A stretch of DNA of 64,000 bases, from contig NZ_CP132910.1 in NCBI RefSeq assembly GCF_030846775.1, positions 1 through 64,000 of the forward strand, given 5' to 3'. A program made the translations under genes and the position numbers. Each line of letters opens with the position of its first letter. The first letter of the stretch is position 1. The notes below the pieces were generated by a model. The model saw only the letters and a program-made list of their open reading frames with translations, was not told where the DNA came from and did not search any database. This document shows, piece by piece, positions 45,203 to 54,334 of this stretch. The DNA comes from Geothrix sp. 21YS21S-2 (GTDB taxonomy: Bacteria > Acidobacteriota > Holophagae > Holophagales > Holophagaceae).

Positions 45203-47943
45203 GGGGTCTCCCTAGTTGGCGGATTCGAGGGCGTTCTTGAGGACGTCGGCGCTCTGCACGCCCACGAAGCGCTGCACGACGTTGCCCCCTGGGTGCCGGG
45301 GATGGCGTCGATCTTCTTCCCGAGGGCGGCCAGCGCGTAGACGGGGCTCTCGATCCTCCCGGCCAGGTCCCCGAAGACGTAGGAGACCGGCATGAGGTTC
45401 TTGTGGAAGATGTCGGCCTCCTCGAGGCCCTCCTGGACCGTGACCAGCTGCGAGAGGGGCACCATGCCCTTGGCGCCGGGCACCGCGAGCTGGAGCAGGT
45501 CGCGCAGGTCTCGCCGGCGGGAGGAGGCCAGCTGGACCACCACCGGCACCTGGGAGGAGCCGTCGAGCACGTGGAAGCTCCCGGCGGGGAAGCCCTGGCC
45601 GGCCATGGAGAGGGTCTGGATCACGTGGGCGGGCGCCACGCCGTGGAGGGCGGCCTTCTCCCGGTCCAGCACGAGGCTGATCTTGGGATCGGTGGGATTG
45701 AGGGTCGAGTCCACGTCCACCACGCCGTCCACGGACCGGAAGGCCTTGAGGACCTCGCCGCCGTACCGGGCGCGCTCGGCGGGGGTGGGGCCGTAGATCT
45801 CGGCCACCACGGTGTCCAGCACCGGAGGCCCGGGGGGGATCTCGACGACCTTCATGCGGGCGCCGGCGGGAACGGTGTACTTCTCCAGCTCGGGCCGCAG
45901 CCGGGTGGCGATGGCGTGGCTCTGCTCCTTGCGGTCGCCCTTGGCGACCAGGTTCACCTGGATGTCCACCTGGCTCGCGTCCTGGCGCAGGAAGCTGTGG
46001 CGCACCATGCCCACGAAGGTGTAGGGCGCGGCCTCCTGGGCGTAGACCTGCACGTCCTTGACGACGGGCTCCTGCATGAGCCTCCTGGCCAGCTGCTGGC
46101 CCAGGGCCAGGGAATCCTCGCGGGGGGTGCCCGCGGGGAGGTCCAGCTGGACCATGAACTCGGACTTGTTGTCGAAGGGCAGCATCTTGACCTTGACCAC
46201 GCCGGTGCCCACCAGGGCCCCTGCGCCGCCCAGCATGGCGAGAACCGCAACCAGGAAGCCCAGGCGCACCTTGCCGCTGGTGAGGAGGGCCCGCATCACC
46301 TTGCGGTAGATGCGCGTGCTGAGGTCCTCGGGGGCGATGTTGTGGTCGTGGTCGGGTTCGGGAGGCTCGTTCTCGTCGGTGGCCGGGTGCAGGCCGGTCT
46401 CGTCCACCTCGGGCAGGTGGGCCTCCTTGCGGAAGATCTTGAGGGCGGCCCAGGGGCTGATGACGAAGGCGATGGCCAGGCTGAAGATCATGGCCAGGCT
46501 GGCGCCGATGGGGATCGGGCGCATGTAGGGCCCCATGAGGCCCCGCACGAAGGCCATGGGCAGGATGGCGGCGATGACGGCGAAGGTGGCCAGGATCGTG
46601 GGGTTGCCCACCTCGTCCACGGCCTCCACCACGGTGGTGGCGAAGGACTTGCGCGGGCCGGGCAGGTGCATGTGCCGGTGGATGTTCTCCACCACCACGA
46701 TGGCGTCGTCCACCAGGATGCCGATGGAGAAGATGAGGGCGAAGAGCGTCACCCGGTTGAGCGTATAGCCCAGGAGGTAGGTGAGGAGCAGCGTGAGGGC
46801 GAGGGTCACCGGCACCGCCACGCCCACCACCACCGCCGACCGCCAGCCCATGGCGAGAAGTATCAGCGCGATGACCGACAGGGTGGCGATGAGGAGGTGC
46901 TCGATGAGCTCGTTGGACTTGTCGCCGGCGGTCTCGCCGTAGTCGCGGGTGACGTCCACCTTGAGGGACCGGGGGAGGACGGAGCCGCGCAGGGCCTCGA
47001 CCTTGTCCAGGGCCAGGCGGGACAGCGCCGTGGCGTTGGAGCCGGCGCGCTTGGAGAGGGCGACGGTGACGGCGTTCTCGAGGCTTCCCTTGGCGCCGTA
47101 GAGCACGACCGGAGGTTCGGGGTCGGGTCCGTCGGAGACCGAGGCAACGTCGGCGAGGTAGACGGGCTTCTGGTTGCGCACGCCCACCACCAGGCGGTTC
47201 AGCTCCCGGGCCTCCAGGACGAAGCCGGTGGCCTCGAGGGTGGTGCGGCGGTTGTGGTCCACCAGGGCGCCCGCCGGCAGCTGGGCCTCGGCGCTCTGGA
47301 GCGCGGGCTGCAGCTCGGCCAGGGACATGCCCAGGGCCCGAAGCTTGTCGGGGTCGGGCTCGATGCGAACCATGCGCCGCGCCCCGCCGATGACCCGGGC
47401 CTGGGCCGTGTCGGGCACGGTGGAGAGCTCGCGGGCCAGCACCTCGCCCATGCGCCTGAGCTGGCCCGGGGTCTGCCCCTCGCCGTGCAGGGTGAGGGTG
47501 AGGAAGGGCACGTCGTCGATGGTCTGCAGGCGCACGATGGGCTTCATGGCCCCGGCGGGGAAGATCTCGGGGTGGGCGGCCAGCTCCTGGTGGACCTTCA
47601 CCAGGCTGGGCTCCTGGGGCTCGTTGACCTTGAAGCGCACGGTGACCAGGGCCATGCCGGGCCGGCTCGTGCCGTAGAGGTACTCGACGCCCGGGATGCC
47701 CCAGAGGCGCTTCTCGAGCGGCGTGGTGACCTGGGCCTCCACCTCGCGGGGGCTGGCCCCGGGGAAGGGGACGTAGAGGTCCACCATGGGGACGATGATC
47801 TGCGGCTCCTCCTCGCGGGGCGTGAGGACCACGGCCATGACGCCCAGCATGAGCGAGGCGAGGACGATGAGGGGGGTGAGCTTGCTGCGCAGGAAGCCCT
47901 TGGCCATCCTGCCGGCGAGGCCCAGCTTGGGAGCGTCGGTCAT
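45199..47943 (-). pseudogene. RND efflux pump (HAE/MMPL-type), truncated and frameshifted at the C-terminus
   Basis: The 914-residue frame matches RND efflux inner-membrane pumps from the N-terminus (FLRSKLTPLIVLASLMLGVMAVV, FPGASPREVEAQVTTPLEKRLWGIPGVEYL, DDAIVVVENIHRHMH) through the second large periplasmic loop. Family members have about 1,040-1,060 residues and end in six more membrane helices with a second GxxxD-type set. Here homology ends at about 45290 (KKIDAIPGTQG). The frame then runs in the wrong phase over the tail of another gene until 45199. The proton-relay helices of the second half are gone, so the pump is very probably dead. HlyD and TolC genes upstream in the operon look intact. 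Confidence 0.85.
45212..45286 (-). pseudogene. Thioredoxin C-terminal remnant fused to the RND gene
   Basis: In the frame one base off from the RND frame, 24 codons read GNVVQRFVGVQSADVLKNALESAN and end in TAG at 45212. This resembles the last strand and helix of a thioredoxin (xVxxFVGxxxxxxLxxxLE). The catalytic CGPC part is absent. A deletion seems to have joined the RND gene to the last quarter of a thioredoxin gene that formerly preceded the DUF2892 gene. Confidence 0.6.
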
Positions 47944-48944
47944 TTGGACACCTCGACGGGCTGGCCGTCCACGAGGGTGCCGGGATTGTCGATGACCTGC
48001 TCACCGGCCTTCAGGCCCGCGCGCACCGGCACCGCGGCGCCCCGCGCATCGCCCAGGGAGAGCCAGCGCAGCTCGGCCTTGCCGTCCCGGGCCACGAAGA
48101 CCCCGGAGAGCTCGCCGCGGACCACCAGGGCGGACCTGGGGACCGAGAGCCCTTCGGGAGCCGCGCCCGGCGACTTGATGCGGGCGAAGGCGCCGGACCG
48201 GAATCCGGTGGCGCCCAGGATGCGGGCCCGGATCGTGCCCCGGTGGGACACGGGGTCCCCGCCGGTGGACAGGGCCGAGATCTCGGCCGTGCCGGGCTTG
48301 CCGTCGGCCTCGAAGGGCACCTTCAGGCCGATGCGCAGGCTCCTGGCCTCCTGTTCGGACACGGTGCCCTCCAACTCCAGGGCGCCCTGGCCCTCGAGCT
48401 CCACCAGGGGCTGGCCGGGGCCCACGAAGGCGCCCTCGTTGACCATGCGGCTCTGCACGATGCCCGCGAAGGGAGCGCGGATCTGGGTGTAGGCGAGGTT
48501 GGCCTTCACGCCCGCGAGGCCGGCCTGGGCCTGGGCCAGGTTCGTGGCGGCCATCTCCAGCTCGCTGGGGGTGGAGGCGTTGATCTTCGAGAGGGCCTCG
48601 ATCCGGCGGTGGTGGGCCTGGGCGGCGGCCACGGCGGTCTCGGCCGCCTTGAGCCCGCCCTGGAGGTCCCCGTCGGAGAGGCTCACCAGGAGGGCGCCTT
48701 CGGCCACGTGCTGGCCTTCGTTGGCGAAGACCCGGGTGACCGAGGCCGCCATGCGGGTGGAAAGGGTGGCCCGGCGGGTCGCGGTCAGGGTCGCGGCGAT
48801 CCAGCCGGCGTCGCCGGCGGGGTCCACCGCGGCCAGGCGCACCTTGGCCGCGGGCATGGGGGGGGCCTGGGGGGCCTCGTGCTTGCCGCAGGCGAGGCCC
48901 GCCAGCAGGGCGGTGATGGGCAGGATCAGGGTGCGTTTCATCAT
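47940..48944 (-). CDS. HlyD/RND periplasmic adaptor (lipoprotein)
   Basis: The 334-residue protein has a lipoprotein signal (ITALLAGLACGK). The adaptor then has the beta-barrel/lipoyl halves (ATRRATLSTRMAASVTRVFANEGQHVAEGALLVSLSD), a coiled coil (LKAAETAVAAAQAHHRRIEALSK) and the second lipoyl half (YTQIRAPFAGIVQSRMVNEGAFVGPGQPLVEL). It links the inner-membrane pump to TolC. Its stop overlaps the RND start (4 bases). ATG ATG at the start leaves the first residue uncertain. With the pump broken, its role now is unclear. Confidence 0.93.
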   Translation of the reverse strand: MMKRTLILPITALLAGLACGKHEAPQAPPMPAAKVRLAAVDPAGDAGWIAATLTATRRATLSTRMAASVTRVFANEGQHVAEGALLVSLSDGDLQGGLKAAETAVAAAQAHHRRIEALSKINASTPSELEMAATNLAQAQAGLAGVKANLAYTQIRAPFAGIVQSRMVNEGAFVGPGQPLVELEGQGALELEGTVSEQEARSLRIGLKVPFEADGKPGTAEISALSTGGDPVSHRGTIRARILGATGFRSGAFARIKSPGAAPEGLSVPRSALVVRGELSGVFVARDGKAELRWLSLGDARGAAVPVRAGLKAGEQVIDNPGTLVDGQPVEVSK

Positions 48945-50246
48945 CTACTCCGTGACGCCTTCAATGGGTTGTCCGAGGACCAGGGCGAGCTGGGCTCCGC
49001 CCAGGCGCCATTCCAGTTCACTGTTCAGGAGGAGGGTGCGGGCGCCGGAGAGCCCGGCCTCCGCGTCCAGCACCTCCACCAGGGGCACGAGCCCCTCGCG
49101 GTGCCGGGCGATGCGGATGGTCCTCGCGCTTTCCGAGGCCTCCACCGCCACCTTGGCGAAGGCGATCTTCGCCTGGGCCGTTTCCAGGAAGCGCCGGGCC
49201 TCGTCCGTTTCGCGCGAGGCCTGCTGCTCCTGCCACTTCAGGCCCAGCTCCGCGGCCCGGGCCTGGGCCCTGGCGGAAGACACCCGCTTCGTGTCGGAGA
49301 AGGAGAAGGTCCACTTCGCCCCCAGGGAGGCGGTGGTCCAGTTCCCCCCTTCGCCCACGGCGTAGCGGGCCGTGCCGGCCGCGAGGCTGAGGCCCACTTC
49401 GGGTTTCAGGCTGCCGCGGGCGGCGGCCACGCCTTCGCGGGCGGCCTGCCCCTGGAGCTTCAGGGCCTCCAGGTCGCCCCGGCGGCCGGGAGCCGCGGGC
49501 AGGGCCGGAAGGGGCGCGTCCACGGCGGTGGCCAGGGGGCCCGCGGCCTCCCCGCCCATGAGCAGGGCCAGGCCGGAGCGGGCCGAGGCCACCCGGTTGC
49601 GGGCCTCGGCGACGCCGGCCTCGCTCTGGGCGCGGAAGGCGCGGGTGCGGTCCCCTTCGGAACGGAGCATCAGGCCCTGGTCCACCCGGGCGGACACGAA
49701 CCGTTCGGTCTCCTGGGCCTGCCTGAGGGTGTCCTCGGCGTAGCGCAGGCCCTGCTCGGCCACCTGGGCGCCGAAGTAGGCCTGGGCCACCGCGAAGGCC
49801 ACCTGCTGGCGGCGGTGGGACTGGGAGGCCGCCTCGCTGCCTGCCATGGCGGCGCCGGCCCGGGCGGCCGCGTCCAGGCGCCCGCCGGCATAGAGGGGCT
49901 GGGTGACGGTCAGGGTGGCGCCAAAACCGGTGGCGGCGTCGGGGTGGTTGAGGCGGTCGGGGATGAAATCCGTTTGGGCGATGCGGGCCTGGTTGAGGTG
50001 CATGCCGAAGACCATCATGGGCTCGGTGGTGCGCGTGAGGCCCGCGCCGAGGCTGACGGTGGGGAGGTTGAGCGCGCGCAGGGCCTCGGCCTCCCCGCGG
50101 GCGCGGTCCACCAGGGCTTCGCCGGCCTGGAGGCCGGCCTGGCCCGTCCAGGCCTTGCGGATGGCGTCCTGGATGGTGAGGGGCTGCTGGGCGGTCGCCG
50201 CCAGGGCCACCAGGGACGGAACGAGCCGTTTCGCGAGTGCAAACAT
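48945..50246 (-). CDS. TolC-family outer-membrane efflux channel
   Basis: The 433-residue protein has an N-terminal signal peptide (RLVPSLVALAATAQQ) and then the twice-repeated helical-hairpin pattern of TolC proteins (LTIQDAIRKAWTGQAGLQAGEALVDRARGEAEALRALNLPTVSLGAGLTR). The second half repeats it (AAREGVAAARGSLKPEVGLSLAAG). It stops one base before the HlyD start and forms the exit duct of the efflux system. It is preceded by an ArsR gene 12 bases upstream. Confidence 0.93.
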   Translation of the reverse strand: MFALAKRLVPSLVALAATAQQPLTIQDAIRKAWTGQAGLQAGEALVDRARGEAEALRALNLPTVSLGAGLTRTTEPMMVFGMHLNQARIAQTDFIPDRLNHPDAATGFGATLTVTQPLYAGGRLDAAARAGAAMAGSEAASQSHRRQQVAFAVAQAYFGAQVAEQGLRYAEDTLRQAQETERFVSARVDQGLMLRSEGDRTRAFRAQSEAGVAEARNRVASARSGLALLMGGEAAGPLATAVDAPLPALPAAPGRRGDLEALKLQGQAAREGVAAARGSLKPEVGLSLAAGTARYAVGEGGNWTTASLGAKWTFSFSDTKRVSSARAQARAAELGLKWQEQQASRETDEARRFLETAQAKIAFAKVAVEASESARTIRIARHREGLVPLVEVLDAEAGLSGARTLLLNSELEWRLGGAQLALVLGQPIEGVTE

Positions 50247-50258
50247 GGAACGGGACTC

Positions 50259-50591
50259 CTAGGAGATGGAGGAATAGGCGGCCTTGACGCGCGCGGCCAC
50301 GTGGGCGCACATCAGGTCGCAGACGTCGGGAACGAGGGGGGAGACGGGAGTGAAGAGCACGAGGTTGCCGCTGGGCTCCCGGTTCACGAGCCCGACCCGG
50401 GCGAGGTGGATGAGGTGCTTGCTGGCGTTGGCCTGGGAAAGGCCCGCCGCCTCGGCCACCGCGCCCTGGGACATGGGCTGGCCGGCATCCACGAGGACCT
50501 TGAGGATCCGGAGCCGGGACTCGTCGCCCAGGGCGGCGAAGAGCCTGCTGACGTCGCTGATCATGGGCTGGGTGAGAGTCAACTGGTTCAT
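50259..50591 (-). CDS. ArsR-family regulator of the efflux operon
   Basis: The 110-residue winged-helix protein has LFAALGDESRLRILKVLVDAGQPMSQGAVAEAAGLSQANASKHLIHLARVGLVNREPSGNLVLFT. The C-terminal VCDLMCAHV CxxxC is conserved with its paralogue at 44026. It is the first gene of the operon ArsR, TolC, HlyD, RND, DUF2892, DUF6132, rhodanese. Its promoter carries the shared operator. The signal could be a metal or reactive sulfur. Confidence 0.93.
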   Translation of the reverse strand: MNQLTLTQPMISDVSRLFAALGDESRLRILKVLVDAGQPMSQGAVAEAAGLSQANASKHLIHLARVGLVNREPSGNLVLFTPVSPLVPDVCDLMCAHVAARVKAAYSSIS

Positions 50592-50600
50592 CCTTTATCT

Positions 50601-50638
50601 ATACAACCATAGAATAATAGAGTTCTGAACCCTGTCAA
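50601..50638 (-). promoter_or_regulatory. Promoter and operator of the ArsR-efflux operon
   Basis: On the minus strand TTGACA (50633-50638) and TATTCT (50611-50616) are spaced by 16 bases. ATACAACCATA at 50601-50611 overlaps the end of the -10 and lies 10 bases before the ATG. It matches the motif in the other ArsR promoter in ten of eleven positions. Confidence 0.55.
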
Positions 50639-50669
50639 CCCGGCATTGCAGAAAATTCAATCGGGCCCC

Positions 50670-50698
50670 TTGACCATAAATGAACGTTCGTTTACTTT
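50670..50698 (+). promoter_or_regulatory. Promoter of the TetR-exporter operon with overlapping operator
   Basis: TTGACC (50670-50675) and TACTTT (50693-50698) are 17 bases apart. The spacer holds AAATGAACGTTCGTTT (50678-50693), palindromic with one mismatch, as expected for a TetR dimer. Binding here would block its own promoter. The promoter faces away from the ArsR promoter 32 bases away. Confidence 0.6.
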
Positions 50699-50714
50699 TG
50701 ATCCTGAGGTGACG

Positions 50715-51344
50715 ATGCGACCCAGGGACCCGGGCAAGGCCGAGAAGATCCGCAGGATGGCGGTGGAGATGCTGGTCGTCGAAGGCATCGACGGCTTCTC
50801 GATGCAGAAGCTGGCCCGGGCCGCCGGCGTGTCCCCCGCGACCCTTTACATCCACTTCAAGGACCGGGAGGACCTGCTGTACCAGCTGTGGGTGGAGCAG
50901 AACCAGGCCCTGACGGACGCCTTCCTGGAGGACTTCGACCCCCTGGCCCCCTTCGAGGAGGGGCTCTGGATCCAGTGGCGGAACCGGATCCGGTTCTTCC
51001 GGGAGCACCAGCTCGCCTGGCGGTTCCTGGAGCAGGTGCGCCACTCCGCCCTCATGGCCACCTACGGCGAGCTGCCCAACATCCCGCTGTTCGAGGCGAT
51101 GGGGACCTTCGTGACCACCGCCATCGCCCGCGGGGAGCTGTCCGACTTCGGCATGGGGGCCGCCGGGGAGGCGAACTTCCCCAAGGGGATCTTCTGGTCC
51201 CTGGCCTACGCTCCGCTTTATGAACTGTTGAGGCTTGAGGCCAAGGGGGAGGCCCGGGGACCCGGCCAGGGCCGCCCCCTGAAGCTGGATGACCCGACCC
51301 TCCGCCTGGTCTTCGACCGGGTTCTCCGGAGCCTGAGGCCCTAA
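50715..51344 (+). CDS. TetR-family regulator
   Basis: The protein has 209 residues from the ATG at 50715 (GAGGTG upstream); the frame also runs upstream to 50646, through the promoter. The HTH is AVEMLVVEGIDGFSMQKLARAAGVSPATLYIHFKDREDLLYQLW. The C-terminal ligand domain is of the type found beside multidrug exporters. It begins the operon TetR, HlyD, ATPase, permease and probably represses it. Confidence 0.92.
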   Translation: MRPRDPGKAEKIRRMAVEMLVVEGIDGFSMQKLARAAGVSPATLYIHFKDREDLLYQLWVEQNQALTDAFLEDFDPLAPFEEGLWIQWRNRIRFFREHQLAWRFLEQVRHSALMATYGELPNIPLFEAMGTFVTTAIARGELSDFGMGAAGEANFPKGIFWSLAYAPLYELLRLEAKGEARGPGQGRPLKLDDPTLRLVFDRVLRSLRP

Positions 51345-51411
51345 CCTTCACACCCAACGAATCGACCACCCGGCTTGCCGGCGGGCGGGAGCCTGCCTTG
51401 AGAGGAACACC

Positions 51412-52476
51412 ATGAGTCTTTCCAGAACCACCCGGCGGATCCTGACCGCCTTCGCTGCCCTCCTGGCGGTGGGCGCGGGGGTTTCCATCCATTCGCGCGT
51501 GGCCCCGGCACCGCTCGTGCTGGCGGGCACCGTGGACGCCAACCAGATCCTCATCAGTTCCCAGACGGCCGGGAGGGTGGCGAAGCTGCTCGTCGAAGAA
51601 GGCCAGGACGTGAGGGCAGGGGACGTGATCGCCCTCCTGGACCCGGCGGAGCTGGCGGCCTCCCTGGGGTCCTTCCAGGCCCAGGCCAGCAGCCTGGAGA
51701 GCCAGGTGGACGCCGCCCGGGAGGCCGCGGCCAGCTCGGCGGGGGAGGCCCGGCACGGCCTGGCCGGCGCCCAGGCGGCTCTGGACATGGCGAAGGCGAC
51801 CCTCGCAGAGGCGGCGGCCAATGGCCGGAAGCAGCAGGACCTGGCCCGGCGCATGCTCGTCCTGGCCCAGGCGGGCGCCGTCTCTGCCCAGGACCGGGAC
51901 GACGCCCTCCGCGGCCAGGAGGCCGCGGAGGCGAGGGAGCAGGCTGCCCGCAACGGCGTCGCCCAGGCCGAGGCGGCGGTGCGCAGCGCCGAGGCCCGCA
52001 CCCACCAGGGCGTCGCGGCCCGGGAGAACGTGCGGTCCGCCCTGGGCCAGCTGGCCTCGGCCCGGGCGCTGGCGGCCGGGGCTGAAACCCGCCTGGCCTA
52101 CGCCCGCGTCCTGGCGCCCAGCGACGGGAGGATCGGCATCCTTGCCGTCCGGCAGGGAGAGATCCTGGCGGCCGGGGGGGCCATCGCGACGCTGGTGGAT
52201 CTCCGGCAGACCTGGGTCCTGGCGGCGATTCCGGAAACCCGGGCGGGCGCCCTGAAGGCCGGGGACCGGCTGGAGGTGAGGATGCCCTCCGGGAGCCAGG
52301 TCACGGGGCGGATCCTGGTGAAGGCCGCGGAGGCGGACTTCGCCACCCAGCGCGACACGGGCTCCAGCCGGCGGGACATCCGGGCCGTCCGGCTCAAGCT
52401 GGGCATCGACAACCCGGGCAGCGTCTTCGTGCCCGGCATGTCCGCCGACGTGATCGTGCCGGGGAGGCCCCGATGA
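51412..52476 (+). CDS. HlyD-family adaptor of an ABC exporter
   Basis: The 354-residue protein has one N-terminal membrane helix (ILTAFAALLAVGAGVSIHS). The lipoyl half TVDANQILISSQTAGRVAKLLVEEGQDVRAGDVIALLDPAEL comes before a long coiled coil (Ala/Glu-rich, 75-210). The second half (YARVLAPSDGRIGILAVRQGEILAAGGAIATLVDL) follows. It resembles the YbhG adaptor and, with the YbhFRS-type genes after it, forms a tripartite exporter. The TGA overlaps the ATG of the ATPase gene by 4 bases. Confidence 0.9.
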   Translation: MSLSRTTRRILTAFAALLAVGAGVSIHSRVAPAPLVLAGTVDANQILISSQTAGRVAKLLVEEGQDVRAGDVIALLDPAELAASLGSFQAQASSLESQVDAAREAAASSAGEARHGLAGAQAALDMAKATLAEAAANGRKQQDLARRMLVLAQAGAVSAQDRDDALRGQEAAEAREQAARNGVAQAEAAVRSAEARTHQGVAARENVRSALGQLASARALAAGAETRLAYARVLAPSDGRIGILAVRQGEILAAGGAIATLVDLRQTWVLAAIPETRAGALKAGDRLEVRMPSGSQVTGRILVKAAEADFATQRDTGSSRRDIRAVRLKLGIDNPGSVFVPGMSADVIVPGRPR

Positions 52477-53222
52477 CGGCCGTCCAGGTGGAGGACGTCG
52501 TCAAGCGCTACGGCGCCTTCGAGGCCGTCAAGGGCATCAGCTTCGAGGTGGGTTCCGGGGAGGTACTCGGCCTGCTGGGGCCCAACGGCGCGGGCAAGAG
52601 CACCCTGATCCGCATGATGACCACGCTCATTCCCCTCACCAGCGGGCGCGTGCGCATCAACGGGCACGACCTGGCCCGACGGCCCGATGACGTCCGCCGG
52701 AGCATCGGGGTCCTGCCCCAGGCCATGACGAGCGACCTGGACCTGACGGTGGAGGAGAACCTGATCGTCTACGCCCAGCTCTACGGCGTCGGCCGTGCGG
52801 ACCGGGAACGCCGCATCGGGGACCTGCTCGAGGCGGTCGAGCTCACGGAGTGGCGCGGGGCCATGACCCGCGCCCTTTCGGGGGGCATGCGCCGGCGGCT
52901 GGAGATCGCCCGGGGCCTGATCCACGAGCCGAAGGTGTTCTTCATGGACGAGCCCACCACCGGACTGGACCCCGTGTCCCGGGTGCGGGTCTGGGAGCTC
53001 CTCCGGCGCATCAACGCGGAGCGGGGCATCACCCTCCTGATCACCACCCACTACATGGACGAGGCCGACTTCCTCTGCGGCCGGGTGGCCATCATCGACC
53101 AGGGCCGGCTCGCGGCCCTGGACACCCCGGCCAGCCTCAAGCGCAGCGTGGGCGACGGCGCCACGCTGGACGACGTCTTCGTGCGCTACGCCGGCCACGA
53201 CCTGAAAGGAGCGCGGCCATGA
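52473..53222 (+). CDS. ABC transporter ATP-binding protein (exporter)
   Basis: The 249-residue ATPase has Walker A GPNGAGKSTL, signature LSGGMRRRLEIA, Walker B VFFMDEPTTGLDP, and the switch His in ITTHYMDEAD. It resembles the YbhF/DrrA multidrug exporters. It overlaps both its neighbours by 4 bases. The partner permease follows. Confidence 0.96.
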   Translation: MTAVQVEDVVKRYGAFEAVKGISFEVGSGEVLGLLGPNGAGKSTLIRMMTTLIPLTSGRVRINGHDLARRPDDVRRSIGVLPQAMTSDLDLTVEENLIVYAQLYGVGRADRERRIGDLLEAVELTEWRGAMTRALSGGMRRRLEIARGLIHEPKVFFMDEPTTGLDPVSRVRVWELLRRINAERGITLLITTHYMDEADFLCGRVAIIDQGRLAALDTPASLKRSVGDGATLDDVFVRYAGHDLKGARP

Positions 53223-54331
53223 ACGGCATCGCCGCCATCGCCGGCCGGGAGTTGCGCAAGTTCTTCCACGCGCCCGTGCTCATCTTCGTGGTCGTGCTGG
53301 GCCCGCTGGTCCAGCTGCTCATCATGGGCAACGTCTTCGGCGGGCCCATCACGGGCACGCGGATCGGGGTCGTCGACCGCGACCACGGCCCCCACGCGCT
53401 CCGGTTCAGGGAGGCCCTGGCCGCCACGTCCAGCGGCACGGGGATGTTCACCACCCTGCCGTTCGCCGACGAGAAGGCGGCCCGGGAGGCCATCCAGGCG
53501 GGCAGCCTCAACGCGGCGGTCATCCTGCCCGCGGACCTGAGCCGGCGCGTCTTCAACGGCGACAACCCCCACGTGGGGATCCTGCTGGACAACTCGGACC
53601 AGGCCGTGAGCGCGGCCCTGTCGGGAAAGCTCGCCGGGATCACCGCCGCCCTGGCCGCCCCGCCGGCGCCCCTCCACGGGAGCGGGTCCCTGGCCCTGGA
53701 GAGCGTCGAGCTCTACCCCTACATCGCCTACATCAAGTACCTGTTCCCCGGGACCCTGACCCTGGCCATCTTCCTTTCGGTCCTGTTCGGCGGGGTCATG
53801 CTCTGGATGGAGGACAAGAACCGGGGGGTGCATGAGGGCTTCCTGGTCACGCCCATCACGCGGCTGGAGCTGGTCCTCGGGATGGTCCTGGCCGGTTCGG
53901 CCAAGGCCATGATCTGCGGCGGCCTCTTCGCGGCCCTGGGCTCCCTGCTGGCGGGGCTGGATCTCCTCCTGCACCCCGTCACGATCCTGGCCGTCCTGGC
54001 GCTCATGGCGGCCACGGCCTTCGCCTTCAACACCCTCTCCATCGCCATGTTCGCCCGGGTGGACGACGTGATGCTGCCCAAGGTGCTGGCCGGGCTCCTG
54101 AACACCCTGCTGTTCTTCTCCAGCGGGGCGGTCTACCCCGTCCAGGCCTTCCCCGGCTGGCTGCGGCTCCTGGCGCGGGTCAATCCGATGACCTACGCCG
54201 TCCACGGGTTCCGCTCCCTCATCGTCAGGGACGCCCCGGTCCTGGTCGCGCTGCCGGACTTCCTGATCCTCTGCGCGATCGGGTCGGTTGCGCTGGCCGC
54301 CGGAACCCTCCTGTTCCGGCGGTCCCTCTGA
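53219..54331 (+). CDS. ABC-2 type exporter permease
   Basis: The protein has 370 residues from ATG 53219. One membrane helix near 20 is followed by a large soluble loop (GTRIGVVDRDHGPHALRFREALA...) and then five helices in the C-terminal half (LFPGTLTLAIFLSVLFGGVMLW, the conserved EDKNRGVHEGFLVTPITRLELVLGMVLAG, and NPMTYAVHGFR). This is the YbhS/YbhR layout. Only one permease gene is seen, so it presumably forms a homodimer. Confidence 0.93.
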   Translation: MNGIAAIAGRELRKFFHAPVLIFVVVLGPLVQLLIMGNVFGGPITGTRIGVVDRDHGPHALRFREALAATSSGTGMFTTLPFADEKAAREAIQAGSLNAAVILPADLSRRVFNGDNPHVGILLDNSDQAVSAALSGKLAGITAALAAPPAPLHGSGSLALESVELYPYIAYIKYLFPGTLTLAIFLSVLFGGVMLWMEDKNRGVHEGFLVTPITRLELVLGMVLAGSAKAMICGGLFAALGSLLAGLDLLLHPVTILAVLALMAATAFAFNTLSIAMFARVDDVMLPKVLAGLLNTLLFFSSGAVYPVQAFPGWLRLLARVNPMTYAVHGFRSLIVRDAPVLVALPDFLILCAIGSVALAAGTLLFRRSL

Positions 54332-54334
54332 CCT

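Noticed and set aside
51362-51395. Another copy of the GCCGGC-type palindrome of the 13422 repeat
   Set aside because: Only CCGGCTTGCCGGCG is shared; too short to call a copy.
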